Shown here in pieces: positions 1 through 8,080 of a stretch of 64,000 nt of DNA; position 1 is the stretch's first letter, and each line of letters starts with the position of its first letter. Origin of the DNA: Streptomyces noursei (GTDB lineage Bacteria > Actinomycetota > Actinomycetes > Streptomycetales > Streptomycetaceae). The translations under genes were made by a program, and so were the position numbers. The notes under the pieces are model-generated. The model did not search any database and was not told the DNA's origin. It was given only the letters and a program-made list of their open reading frames with translations. The stretch spans positions 7,688,001-7,752,000 of the forward strand of contig NZ_CP070326.1 of NCBI RefSeq assembly GCF_016917755.1, written 5' to 3'.

Positions 1-237
1 CAGGGCGACCAGGGTGCGGTGGCCGGGGCCGTCGGGCGTGCACAGCCGGTCGGCGGCCCGTTCGCCCGAGCGCCGGCTGGCCATGAAGAAGCGGTTGCGC
101 AGGCTGTCGACGGACATCTCGTCGTAGAGCCGCAGCACCCGTTCGCGGTCCGCCGGGCCCGCCGGGCGCAGGCTGACCGTGCTCCCGTCGGCGAGCAGCG
201 CGGACACCGTGCCGGCCTCGGACACCAGTTCCGTCAT
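1..237 (-). CDS. GNAT / acyl-CoA synthetase fusion, N-terminal part only
   Basis: Only the first 79 residues are inside the window; the gene continues past base 1. The start is ATG with a GGAGGGACGAGG ribosome site. The opening residues (LLADGSTVSLRPAGPADRER, then RLYDEMSVDSLRNRFFMAS) resemble the N-terminal acetyltransferase module of actinobacterial proteins that join GNAT to an ADP-forming acyl-CoA synthetase, which acylate lysines on enzymes such as acetyl-CoA synthetase. The CoA-binding and ligase parts are not visible, so a stand-alone GNAT remains possible. It lies 39 bases downstream of a CBS-BON gene on the same strand, so the two may be co-transcribed as part of a stress or low-energy response group. 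Confidence 0.6.
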   Translation of the reverse strand, partial: MTELVSEAGTVSALLADGSTVSLRPAGPADRERVLRLYDEMSVDSLRNRFFMASRRSGERAADRLCTPDGPGHRTLVAL

Positions 238-276
238 CGCACCTCGTCCCTCCACGGGCAGGGCCCGCCTATCGGC

Positions 277-951
277 TCAGCCGGCCACCGTGCGCCGGTT
301 CGTCGTCGCAACGGTGTGGTCGTCGAACGTCACCTCCACCACGCCCTCCACCGCGCGAACGAGTCGCGCCGCGATGGGTAGCAGCGGGCTGTCCCGGAGC
401 GGCCCGTGCAGCGTCACCACGCCGTCCTCGACGCTCACTTCGACCCGCCGCGCAGTCCCGGGGAAGAGCCGGTCGACGACTTCCGTCCGCACTTCCGCGG
501 CCAGGTCCGCATCGGGGCGCAGGAAGACCTTCAGCAGGTCCGCGCGGCTGACGATGCCCTGCAACATGCCGTGCGCGTCGACCACGGGCAGCCGCTTGAC
601 GGACTTGCGGGCCATGGTCCGCGCCGCCTGGGCGATGGTGTCGTCGGCGTGCACGGTCAGCGCCGGTGCGCTCATCAACTCGCCCGCCGTGCGGCCGCCG
701 GCCTTGCGCAGGTCGTCCAGCCGCCGCCGCTGTTCCATGCGGTCCGGGTCCGCGTCCCGGAACTCCTCCTTCGGCAGCAGATCGGCCTCGGAGACCACGC
801 CGATGACCCGCCCCTCGCCCGCGAGCACCGGAAGGGCGCTCACCTTCCACTGCTCCATGGTTTCGACGATCTCCTTGAAGCTGGCCCCCTGACCGACGGC
901 GACCACCGTCTGGGTCATCACGTCGCTGACCGTGTGCGGGCTGTGCGCCAT
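277..951 (-). CDS. CBS domain pair plus BON domain protein (copy 1)
   Basis: The 224-residue protein has two CBS motifs (about residues 7-125: VSDVMTQTVVAVGQGASF, then LMSAPALTVHADDTIAQAAR) and a C-terminal BON domain (about 150-215: VSVEDGVVTLHGPLRDS). CBS pairs usually bind adenine nucleotides and act as energy sensors; BON domains bind lipids or proteins. There is no enzymatic domain, so it is probably a sensor or adaptor. A closely related copy lies at 1178-1870 and a polyphosphate kinase gene at 2089. A 14-bp palindrome sits about 70 bases upstream of the start and is repeated before the second copy, suggesting joint regulation. Family assignment is secure; the ligand and partner are unknown. 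Confidence 0.88.
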   Translation of the reverse strand: MAHSPHTVSDVMTQTVVAVGQGASFKEIVETMEQWKVSALPVLAGEGRVIGVVSEADLLPKEEFRDADPDRMEQRRRLDDLRKAGGRTAGELMSAPALTVHADDTIAQAARTMARKSVKRLPVVDAHGMLQGIVSRADLLKVFLRPDADLAAEVRTEVVDRLFPGTARRVEVSVEDGVVTLHGPLRDSPLLPIAARLVRAVEGVVEVTFDDHTVATTNRRTVAG

Positions 952-1022
952 GACGCCGTCTCCTCCGCTCTCCCCCGGGCTGCGACATCTTCAGCGTGCG
1001 ATGGCCCGCCCGCCCCCGGCAG

Positions 1023-1036
1023 GGGCCGTCCGGCCC
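1023..1036. promoter_or_regulatory. palindrome GGGCCGTCCGGCCC upstream of CBS-BON copy 1
   Basis: This 14-bp near-perfect palindrome lies 72 bases upstream of the 951 start. The identical 14-mer recurs at 1980-1993 between the second CBS-BON gene and the polyphosphate kinase gene. The position and the GGGnC...GnCCC form suggest a binding site for a dormancy-type (DosR/OsdR-like) response regulator. That identification is inference; only the repeat and its position are observed. Confidence 0.45.
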
Positions 1037-1177
1037 TACCTCCCGCCGATCGGCCGGGGCGCACCGCGCAGTCGGGGGACCCGGCGCGCCCGTCCGCCGC
1101 CGGGGAGGCGGCCATGACGCCCCGTGTCGTTCGGTGTGGACGGCTCGCCCGCGGGCCCGGCTTCGCCGCGGGCGCGC

Positions 1178-1870
1178 TCATGGATACGAGCCCTGCGAGC
1201 CCGCCCCCGGTGGACCGATGTGCACCGGCGCGACGCCGGTCACGTCGTACGCCACGTCCACCACCCCCTCGATGCCGCGCACCAGACGCGCCACCACGGG
1301 CACCAGGGACCGGTCCCGCATATGCCCGCTCAGCGTGACCACCCCGTCGGCGACCTCGACATGCAGGTCCTTCGTCGGCGCGGCGAAGAACTTCGCCAGC
1401 AGCTGCCGCACCTCCTGCGCGAGGTCGTCGTCGGACCGGAGGAACACCTTCAGCAGATCGGCCCGGCTGACGATGCCCACCAGCAGGCCCTTGGCGTCCA
1501 CGACCGGCAGGCGTTTGACCGACGCCCGGGCCATCGTGCGCGCCGCCTGGGCCAGGGTCGCGTCGCCGTGCACGGTCACCGCGGGACTGGTCATCAGCTC
1601 GCCCGCCGTCACCGCCTCGGCGCGTCGTACGTCGTCGGACAGCCGCAGCCGCGCCAGTCGCTCCGCGTCCGCCTCCCGGAACCCTTCCTTGGGCAGCAGG
1701 TCCGCCTCGGACACCACACCGACCACCCGCCGCTCGGCGGAGACCACCGGCAGCGCGCTCACCCGCCACTGCCGCAGGGTCTCGACGATCTTCTTGAAAC
1801 CGGCCTCGCGGTCGACGGCCGCCACGGGCTGCGTCATGACGTCGCTGACCCTGCGCGGAGTGTTCGGCAT
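1178..1870 (-). CDS. CBS domain pair plus BON domain protein (copy 2)
   Basis: The 230-residue paralogue of the 277-951 gene has the same order: two CBS motifs (VSDVMTQPVAAVDREAGF and LMTSPAVTVHGDATLAQAAR), then BON (LHVEVADGVVTLSGHMRDRS). Many positions are identical, including KSVKRLPVV versus ASVKRLPVV, which points to duplication. The ATG follows a GGAGGCGCCACC ribosome site. It is divergent from the polyphosphate kinase gene, with a shared upstream palindrome at 1980-1993. The likely role is nucleotide-level sensing under stress; the partner is unknown. Confidence 0.88.
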   Translation of the reverse strand: MPNTPRRVSDVMTQPVAAVDREAGFKKIVETLRQWRVSALPVVSAERRVVGVVSEADLLPKEGFREADAERLARLRLSDDVRRAEAVTAGELMTSPAVTVHGDATLAQAARTMARASVKRLPVVDAKGLLVGIVSRADLLKVFLRSDDDLAQEVRQLLAKFFAAPTKDLHVEVADGVVTLSGHMRDRSLVPVVARLVRGIEGVVDVAYDVTGVAPVHIGPPGAGSQGSYP

Positions 1871-1979
1871 GGTGGCGCCTCCTCGGAAGCGGCTCCGCGC
1901 CGCACGGTCACCGTCCGGCCGTCCGGCGCGTGCGGTCCGGCATCACTCCCAGCCTGCGACGTGCCGCCTCGGCCGGACA

Positions 1980-1993
1980 GGGCCGTCCGGCCC
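1980..1993. promoter_or_regulatory. palindrome GGGCCGTCCGGCCC between CBS-BON copy 2 and ppk2
   Basis: This is the second identical copy of the 14-mer at 1023-1036. It is embedded in a longer inverted repeat, GGCCGGAC-N6-GTCCGGCC (1971-1992). It lies 110 bases upstream of the minus-strand CBS-BON start and 96 bases upstream of the plus-strand kinase start, so one site could serve both divergent genes. The regulator is not identified in the window. Confidence 0.45.
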
Positions 1994-2088
1994 CTTCCCC
2001 GCTCACCGCGGGCACGGCAGTTCCGGGCCGGCGCCCATTTGGCCGCCGTGCCCGCCCGCGCCGGCCCGGCGCTCCGTACCGTCGAGGC

Positions 2089-2916
2089 ATGGCCGACGAC
2101 CAGGAAGACAGGAGCCACGGGCCGAGGAAGCTGTCCAAGGGCCACTACGAACGCGAGCTGTACCGCCTGCAGGCGGAGCTGGTGAAGCTCCAGGAGTGGG
2201 TGCGCGCCGAGGGCGCCCGGCTCGTCGTGATCTTCGAGGGGCGCGACGCGGCAGGCAAGGGCAGCACCATCAAACGCGTCACCGCCTACCTCAACCCCCG
2301 GGTGGCGCGCATCGTCGCCCTCCCCCGGCCCACCGAGCGCGAGCGCACCCAGTGGTACTTCCAACGCTATGCGGAGCACCTGCCCGCGGCCGGTGAGATC
2401 GTGCTGTTCGACCGCAGCTGGTACAACCGGGCCGGCGTCGAACGGGTCATGGGGTTCTGCACGCCCACCGAGTACCAGCGCTTCCTCCACCAGTGCCCGG
2501 TCTTCGAGCGCATGCTGATCGAGGACGGCATCCTGCTGCGCAAGTACTGGTTCTCGGTCAGCGACGACGTACAGGAACAGCGGCTCCGCCAGCGCCTGGA
2601 CGACCCGACCCGCCGGTGGAAACTCTCCCCCGTCGACCTCGAATCACTGACCCGCTGGGAGGACTACTCCCGCGCCAAGGACGACATGTTCGTCCACACC
2701 GACACCCCCGAGTCACCGTGGTACGTCGTCGAGAGCGACGACAAACGCCGGGCCCGGCTCAACATGATCGCCCACCTGCTGTCGACGGTGCCTTACCACG
2801 ACGTCGCCCCGCCCGTCCTGGAGTTGCCGCCCCGCCCGCCGAGCACCGGCTACCGGCGACCGCCGCGCGCCCTGCAGAACCGCGTGCCGGACCACGCGGC
2901 CCAGCTGGAGCGGTGA
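2089..2916 (+). CDS. ppk2: polyphosphate kinase 2 family protein
   Basis: The 275-residue PPK2 transfers phosphate between polyphosphate and nucleoside diphosphates. Walker A is at residues 50-61 (EGRDAAGKGST, with K57), Walker B and the catalytic aspartate at about 105-111 (IVLFDRSWYNRAGVE, D108), and the lid region follows (SDDVQEQRLRQRLDDPTRRWKLS). The ATG at 2089 is chosen because residues before it are low-complexity Arg/Pro read-through and the family starts at about this point. Clustering with CBS-BON proteins fits energy stress or dormancy. Single-domain length suggests a class I enzyme (NDP to NTP), but substrate preference cannot be read from the sequence. Confidence 0.92.
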   Translation: MADDQEDRSHGPRKLSKGHYERELYRLQAELVKLQEWVRAEGARLVVIFEGRDAAGKGSTIKRVTAYLNPRVARIVALPRPTERERTQWYFQRYAEHLPAAGEIVLFDRSWYNRAGVERVMGFCTPTEYQRFLHQCPVFERMLIEDGILLRKYWFSVSDDVQEQRLRQRLDDPTRRWKLSPVDLESLTRWEDYSRAKDDMFVHTDTPESPWYVVESDDKRRARLNMIAHLLSTVPYHDVAPPVLELPPRPPSTGYRRPPRALQNRVPDHAAQLER

Positions 2917-3096
2917 CGCCGGGACGTACCAGCCGCTTGGCACGCGTCGGACGGGCGTGCTCATCCGTCCGACGGACGCTGCCGACTTCGAGGTCGGGTC
3001 AGCAGAAGATGGTCGTGTAGTGGGCGCCCGGAGTCGTCGAGTTCCAGTGCCACCACGCGACGTCGTTGGGCCGATGGTCCGCGACGGGGGCGGCAG

Positions 3097-3707
3097 GTGG
3101 CGATCGAGGCCACGGCCCAGCGGGCCACCACACCCGCCCTGGCGGCCCAACCCGGTCTGGCCGCCTACCGGCTGGCGCCCACCGCCGAGGCGCTGGGCGC
3201 CGTGCTCAGCACGTTCGCCACGCCCTACGCCCACCGGCTGACCGGCAGCGCCGACGCCGCCGCGTTCAGCCCGGACGGGCGCACCCTGGCCACCACCAGC
3301 GAGGACGCCACCGTCCGTCTGTGGGACGTGGCGGAGCCGCACCACCCCACCCCCTCGCCGCTGTGCTGACCGGACATCGCAACAACACCGAAGGGGCGGC
3401 GTTCGCCCCCGACGGCCGCGTCCTGGCGACGACCAGTCAGGACCGTACCGTCCGTCTGTGGGACGTCTCCGACCGCCGACACCCCCACACCACCCTCGCC
3501 GTCCTCACCGGCCACACCAACGCCGTCTACGGCGTGGCCTTCAACCACGACGGCCACGTCCTCGCCAGCGCCGACACCACCGCCCGCCTGTGGGAGACGG
3601 ACCCCACCCGCGCCGCCGCTCGGATCTGCGCCACCGCCCACCCATCGCTCACCCGCTCCGACTGGGACCACTTCTTCTCCGCACTCCCCTGCCGCCCACC
3701 CTGCTAG
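3097..3707 (+). pseudogene. frameshifted, truncated WD40-repeat protein
   Basis: Two adjacent frames together encode the C-terminal part of a WD40 protein. The first (to about 3366) has AAFSPDGRTLATTSEDATVR and LWDV, then stops. The second (from about 3363 to 3707) continues with AAFAPDGRVLATTSQDRTVR and a final repeat, then the tail ICATAHPSLTRSDWDHFFSA, typical of actinobacterial WD40 kinase or STAND proteins. The spacer AAQPGLAAYRLAPTAEA matches the linker before the propeller in that class. The effector and ATPase parts are missing, so this is a relic rather than a working gene. Confidence 0.72.
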
Positions 3708-3788
3708 GTCGTGTCCGCGAAGTCCCGTCGTTCGCCCGGAGGGCGTGCCGGACACCGGACGACAGGCGGGACTCTGCGGACACGACCT
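3706..3788. repeat. 83-bp element with 22-bp imperfect inverted ends
   Basis: The left end starts AGGTCGTGTCCGC and ends AGTCCCG (3706-3727). The right end is its reverse complement with two mismatches (3767-3788). The TAG stop of the WD40 relic overlaps the left end. The ends look like terminal inverted repeats of a small insertion-sequence remnant or MITE, but there is no coding capacity and no clear target duplication. A large stem-loop terminator is the alternative. Confidence 0.5.
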
Positions 3789-3825
3789 GGCCCCCGCCTA
3801 CGGCAGTGTCACCTCTTCGCGGCCG

Positions 3826-4017
3826 CTAGACGATCGCAGCGGCGGCGCCGGCGGCGTCGATGAGGAGGGTGCCGATGCCGTCGGGCGGCAGTCCCAACTT
3901 CATGATCGCCCTCTTGACCGGGCTGCCTCCGCCGGCGCTGGCTTGGGGGGACATGAGTCCGACGAGTGCGACAGCCCCGATGACGACGGCGACGATTCGA
4001 CGAGTCCCACGGTGCAT
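3826..4017 (-). CDS. small secreted protein
   Basis: The 63-residue product starts with an ATG at 4017 behind a very strong AGGAGGAACGCC site. A signal peptide is visible: basic MHRGTRR, hydrophobic IVAVVIGAVALVGL, then a likely cleavage site after ASA. The mature part is only about 35 residues (GGGSPVKRAIMKLGLPPDGI and so on) and ends in alanine-rich sequence. There are no cysteines or known domain. A short exported peptide is a reasonable reading; its function is unknown. Confidence 0.62.
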   Translation of the reverse strand: MHRGTRRIVAVVIGAVALVGLMSPQASAGGGSPVKRAIMKLGLPPDGIGTLLIDAAGAAAAIV

Positions 4018-4165
4018 GGCGTTCCTCCTAGGACGGGCGACTGGGTGTTGTGTAACGCTGCCGCCTCTGGCCCCCGGTGACGCGTGTGTCTGGGCGAATC
4101 CACCCCTATGGACCCGAGGATCGGATCGCTCTCCGCTCCGTGGCCGACGCCCCGGGCGGGGCCGT

Positions 4166-5053
4166 TCAGGGCCCCTCGGAAAGCGCATCGAGGCAGGCCG
4201 ACGCCCGTGCTGCTGCGGTCTGGCTCGCGGGCAGCAACGGCAGCCGTACCGCCGGCGTCGGAATCCGACCCTCAGCCGCCAGCACCGCCTTCACGACCGC
4301 CGGATTGGGCTCGGCGAAGACCGCCCGGGCCAGCGCCGCCAGACGGTGACCAAGTGCACGAGCGTGCACCAGATTCCCCTTGTCCCAGTCATTGAGCAGT
4401 TCGACGAAATGCGCGGTGGCCAGGTGAGCCGAAGCAAGAATCCCGCCCGTGGCCCCAAGAGCGAGCAGCGGGGCCAGGAAGGCGTCTTCCCCGGCCAGCA
4501 CGGCGAAGTCGGGTGGCAGGTCGCCCATCAGCTCGATGGTGTCCTCGTCCACCGAGCCGGTCGCCAGCTTGACCCCGACGATCCCAGGCATCCGGCACAG
4601 TCGACGCAGCGTGCCGGCGCCCAGTGCCTGCCCGGTCCGGTAGGGGATGTGATAGACCACCAGCGGTACCGGGCTGTGCTCCGTCAGGTGTGCGAAGTGC
4701 GCGAGCACCCCGCCGGGCGAGGGCCGGACGAACGGCGGTACCGGGACCAGCGCGGCGTCCGCGACCTGCGCCAGTTCCTCCAGCGCCAGCGCGCTCCGTC
4801 CGGTGTCGCTGCCGCCGGCGCCCACGATCAGCCTCGCCCCGCGCTCCCGGCACACCCGGGCGCAGACCTCCACCACCTGCCGCCTCTCCTCCGGCGAAAG
4901 CGTGGCAGGCTCCCCCGTCGTCCCCAGTGCAACCAACCCAGCCGCACCCTCCGCCAGCACCGAGCGCGCCAGTGACTCCAACGCCCCCAACGCGACCTCC
5001 CCGTCCTGCGCGAACGGCGTCACCAACGGTACGTAAATGCCATGCAGTTCCAT
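4166..5053 (-). CDS. dihydrodipicolinate synthase/N-acetylneuraminate lyase family protein (DapA-like)
   Basis: The roughly 295-residue TIM-barrel aldolase carries the family signatures: GIYVPLVTPF at the start, LGTTGEPATLS (substrate carboxylate site), YHIPYRTG (catalytic Tyr) and GVKLATGS, whose lysine would form the Schiff base. ATG at 5053 is preferred because the family begins four or five residues before GIxVPLVTPF; ATGs at 5065 and 5083 are possible. It is divergent from a LysR gene 72 bases away, the usual layout for a regulator and its target. An accessory aldolase (pyruvate-dependent sugar or amino-acid catabolism) is more likely than housekeeping lysine synthesis, but the substrate is not known. 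Confidence 0.85.
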   Translation of the reverse strand: MELHGIYVPLVTPFAQDGEVALGALESLARSVLAEGAAGLVALGTTGEPATLSPEERRQVVEVCARVCRERGARLIVGAGGSDTGRSALALEELAQVADAALVPVPPFVRPSPGGVLAHFAHLTEHSPVPLVVYHIPYRTGQALGAGTLRRLCRMPGIVGVKLATGSVDEDTIELMGDLPPDFAVLAGEDAFLAPLLALGATGGILASAHLATAHFVELLNDWDKGNLVHARALGHRLAALARAVFAEPNPAVVKAVLAAEGRIPTPAVRLPLLPASQTAAARASACLDALSEGP

Positions 5054-5125
5054 ACCCTTGAGCATGGCGACCCGTTGTCGCACAGGTCCAGTTCACACTC
5101 TCGATGGTGCTCGTAAGCTGAGCTG

Positions 5126-6001
5126 ATGCTAGATGTTCGTCGCCTGCGTCTGCTCAGGGAACTCGCACACCGGGGCACCATCGCCGCCGTCGCCGAGGCA
5201 CTGTCGTTCAGCCCATCCGCGGTCTCCCAACAACTGTCCCTGCTGGAACGCGAGACAGGAGTGCCCTTGCTCAAGCGGACGGGGCGCCGGGTCGCACTCA
5301 CCCCGACCGGACAGAACCTGGTCCGACACGCCGAGGACATACTCGAACGCCTGGAACACGCAGAAGCCGAACTCGCAGCCGTACGCTCCGGGTTGGCCGG
5401 ACCGGTGCGCATCGGAAGCTACCCGTCCGCGACCCGTGCGATCATCCCGGCCGCCCTGGCCGCGCTGGCCCGCGAACACCCGATGCTGGAGGCGAGAGTC
5501 CTCGACGTCGATCCGGTCGGCGTGGCCGCGGCGCTGCGCGCCGGAGAACTCGACCTGGCCCTGGTGCACGAATACGACGTCGTCCCCGCCGAGCCGCAGC
5601 CCGGCCTGACCGGCGAGGAACTGTTCACCGAACCGATGTACCTGGCGGCCCGGACGCCCAGTTCGTTGAACGACCACAGCACCAGCCCGTGGATCATGGC
5701 CCCGCCCGGCAGGCTCTGCCGCACGATGGCCATGCGGGCCTGCCAGGCAGCCGGCTTCGCCCCGCACGTGCGCCACGAGGTCGACGACTTCGCCACCGTC
5801 CTGGCCCTGGTCGCGCTCGGCCAGGGCGTCGCCCTGATCCCCCATCTCGGCGCCACCGCACCACCCCCGGGCCTGAGCCTCACGCGACTCCCGATGTCCC
5901 GACGCACGCGTACGGTCCACCGCGCGGGCGCGGCCGACCACCCGGCCGTCACCACCGTCACCGCCGCCCTCCGCATGGCTGTCCCACCGGAACTCCTGTG
6001 A
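5126..6001 (+). CDS. LysR-family transcriptional regulator
   Basis: The 291-residue protein has an N-terminal winged helix-turn-helix (about 1-60: LRELAHRGTIAAVAEALSFS, AVSQQLSLLERETG) and a LysR substrate-binding domain from about 90. Length and order are normal. It is divergent from the DapA-like gene, so it probably controls that gene in response to a substrate or product. The shared intergenic region (5054-5125) should hold the operator; no clear T-N11-A palindrome was picked out by eye. Confidence 0.88.
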   Translation: MLDVRRLRLLRELAHRGTIAAVAEALSFSPSAVSQQLSLLERETGVPLLKRTGRRVALTPTGQNLVRHAEDILERLEHAEAELAAVRSGLAGPVRIGSYPSATRAIIPAALAALAREHPMLEARVLDVDPVGVAAALRAGELDLALVHEYDVVPAEPQPGLTGEELFTEPMYLAARTPSSLNDHSTSPWIMAPPGRLCRTMAMRACQAAGFAPHVRHEVDDFATVLALVALGQGVALIPHLGATAPPPGLSLTRLPMSRRTRTVHRAGAADHPAVTTVTAALRMAVPPELL

Positions 6002-6039
6002 TCGGCTCCGGACAGCACGCCCGGCCGCGCGGTCCGGCG

Positions 6040-6534
6040 TCAGGCCCGCAGGCGCGGTCCGGCGGTCGCCGTGGTCCTGCGGAACGCGGCCCGGACGGCT
6101 GCGGCGCAGGCGTATCCGGCGACGCAGCCCAGCGTGTTGGCCAACAGGTCGTTGACGTCGGCCGTCCGCCCCGAGGCGGTGAGGTACTGCGTCGTCTCGA
6201 TGGCGAGGGAACCCAGGAATCCCACGGTCGTCGCGGTCAGAAGACTCACGCCTGCGCTCGCCAGGAGCAGCCCGCCGGGGACGAACATGAGCACGTTGAG
6301 GAAGAAGTCCCAGGTGTCGGCGGGGTTCGAGAGGTCGAGCAGCTTGAGGTTCATCGCCTGTCCGCCTCCGGAGCGCGTGCCGAACGTCAGGCCCACGACC
6401 CCGGCCACCCACAACCATCCCAGCGCGCTGCACACGCGATGGGACGTCCGCCGGGGACGGCCGATCAGGAACGTCACCACGGCGATGACACCACAGCCGA
6501 GGACACCGGTGCTCAGGGCGAGGGGAAAGGACAC
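6040..6534 (-). CDS. VanZ-like membrane protein
   Basis: GTG at 6534 behind GAAGGAG gives 164 residues. Four hydrophobic segments are visible (ALSTGVLGCGVIAVVTFLI; VCSALGWLWVAGVVGLTFG; FLNVLMFVPGGLLLASAGVS; a last one after DVNDLLANTLG). The WDFFLNVLMFVPGGLLL, SLAIETTQYL and DVNDLLANTLG motifs are characteristic of the VanZ family, first known from teicoplanin resistance but widespread with unclear function. No van genes are adjacent, so glycopeptide resistance should not be assumed. Confidence 0.82.
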   Translation of the reverse strand: MSFPLALSTGVLGCGVIAVVTFLIGRPRRTSHRVCSALGWLWVAGVVGLTFGTRSGGGQAMNLKLLDLSNPADTWDFFLNVLMFVPGGLLLASAGVSLLTATTVGFLGSLAIETTQYLTASGRTADVNDLLANTLGCVAGYACAAAVRAAFRRTTATAGPRLRA

Positions 6535-6746
6535 AGGGGCTCTCCTTCGGTTTTCTGTCCAGCGGGTTGGCCAACGGATATCGATGGGAGAGACGACCGA
6601 GCGAAAAGTCCGGTTCTCGCGCATTTGGTGACTTACTTCACGGCCTGGTGACTGGCGACGCTGCCGCCCGCCCCTCGGCCGAACCGGCATCGGACGAAGA
6701 GCGAATTCGGTTGCGGCGGGGCGGGTGGGCTCGGTGAGGTACGTCC

Positions 6747-7988
6747 ATGGACGGTGCCATGGAACGGGCGCAAGGCGTGCGGGTGGAAGGCAGTCGTAGG
6801 GGCGCCACGCACCCGGCTCCATGGCGCGCGACGACGGTTCTCGCGGCCCTGATGCTGGCCGCGTTCACCTTCAACACGGCGGAGAACCTGCCGATCGGCC
6901 TCCTGGAGCTCATCTCGAAAAGCCTCCGGGTTCCGGTGGCGGCGGTCGGCCTCCTGGTCACCGGCTATGGGGTGACGGTGGCCGCGGCATCCTTGCCGCT
7001 CGCCCACGCCACGCGGACCGTGCCCAGGCGCCATGTGCTCACCGGACTGCTGGCCGCGCTCGTCGTGTCCAGTCTGGTCGCGGCGCAGGCGACCTCCTAC
7101 TGGCTGCTCCTCGTGGCACGGCTGCTGACGGCTCTCGCCCAGGCACTGTTCTGGGCCGTGACGGGGCCGGTCGCGGTGGGCCTGTTCGCGCCCGAGGTCC
7201 GTGGGCGTGTGGTCGGGGCGCTGTCCGTCGCCGGTTCGCTCGCCCTCGTTCTCGGTGTTCCCCTCGGGACCTGGCTGGGCCAGCACAGTGACTGGCAGGT
7301 GCCCGTCGCGCTGCTCGCAGGACCGGGGCTCTGCTCGCTCGTCACGATCGCCGCCGTGCTGCCGACCTCACCGCCGGAGGCGGAACCCGCCGCCTACGGA
7401 ACCAGTCCCGACACCCGGCGGTTCGGGACCGTACTGGCGGCCGGCGCGCTGTCCGCCACGGGGGCGTTCGCGGGATACACCTACATCGTGACGTTCCTTC
7501 TCGACGTGAGCGGCTTCGCCCCGAACACGGTCGGCGTCTGGCTCGTGGTCTTCGGTGTGGCGTGTCTGGCCGGGGTCGGCATCACCGGGGCGCTGCTGGA
7601 CCGCTTCCCTCACGCGGCGCCGGTCACGGCCGTGGCCACCCAGGCGGTGGGCATGCTCGGCCTGTTCGCGGCCGGCACCCATCAGGTGGCGGCCGTGGTG
7701 TTCCTGGTCCTGACGGGCGGTGCGCTCGGGCCGGTGTTCATGACCACTCAGAACGCGATGCTGCATTGCGCGCCCGGACGCACGGACATCGCGCTCGCGG
7801 CGAACTCCGGTTCGTACAACGCCGGTATCGCGGCGGGCGCCGCGCTCGGTGGGCTGGTCCTTCCGCTCGCCGGCGTGCGGGGCACGTTCCTCGCCGGCGG
7901 GCTGCTGACCGTGCTGGCCTGCGCGGTGCTGCTGGGCGGCCGGTGGCGTCTTCGCCGATGGGGGCCGGGGTGCGGCCGTCGGGGCTGA
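6747..7988 (+). CDS. MFS transporter, DHA1-type drug/sugar efflux
   Basis: The 413-residue, 12-segment permease has the opening motif FTFNTAENLPIGLLELIS and the motif-A-like loop LAHATRTVPRRHVLTG, typical of the DHA1 efflux family (chloramphenicol or arabinose efflux relatives). The last 15 or so residues (WRLRRWGPGCGRRG) are unlike MFS tails. They are encoded by sequence that, read on the other strand, is a WD40 repeat, suggesting the original C-terminus was replaced. It is divergent from VanZ. The substrate is unknown. Confidence 0.85.
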   Translation: MDGAMERAQGVRVEGSRRGATHPAPWRATTVLAALMLAAFTFNTAENLPIGLLELISKSLRVPVAAVGLLVTGYGVTVAAASLPLAHATRTVPRRHVLTGLLAALVVSSLVAAQATSYWLLLVARLLTALAQALFWAVTGPVAVGLFAPEVRGRVVGALSVAGSLALVLGVPLGTWLGQHSDWQVPVALLAGPGLCSLVTIAAVLPTSPPEAEPAAYGTSPDTRRFGTVLAAGALSATGAFAGYTYIVTFLLDVSGFAPNTVGVWLVVFGVACLAGVGITGALLDRFPHAAPVTAVATQAVGMLGLFAAGTHQVAAVVFLVLTGGALGPVFMTTQNAMLHCAPGRTDIALAANSGSYNAGIAAGAALGGLVLPLAGVRGTFLAGGLLTVLACAVLLGGRWRLRRWGPGCGRRG

Positions 7989-8045
7989 ACTCGGCCTTCC
8001 GGACCGTGCCCTGAGGGCTGTACAGGCCGGCCACCGGCGGCAGCA
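7938..8045 (-). pseudogene. WD40-repeat relic overlapping the 3' end of the MFS gene
   Basis: On the minus strand this stretch reads KAEFSPDGRTPAPIGEDATG, which aligns by eye with the WD40 core AxFSPDGRTLATxGEDxTV. The match covers one repeat only, between the MFS and PepSY genes, and part of it is also the MFS stop region. It is read as a fragment of a lost WD40 gene, like the larger relic at 3.1-3.7 kb. The evidence is short, so confidence is modest. Confidence 0.4.
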
Positions 8046-8080
8046 GAATCGCCGTGTGGCAGCCCCGACGACCGACCGAC

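Noticed and set aside
4166..5053. Housekeeping dapA of lysine synthesis
   Set aside because: The divergent LysR regulator and accessory context, with no other lysine genes, favour a catabolic aldolase of the same family.
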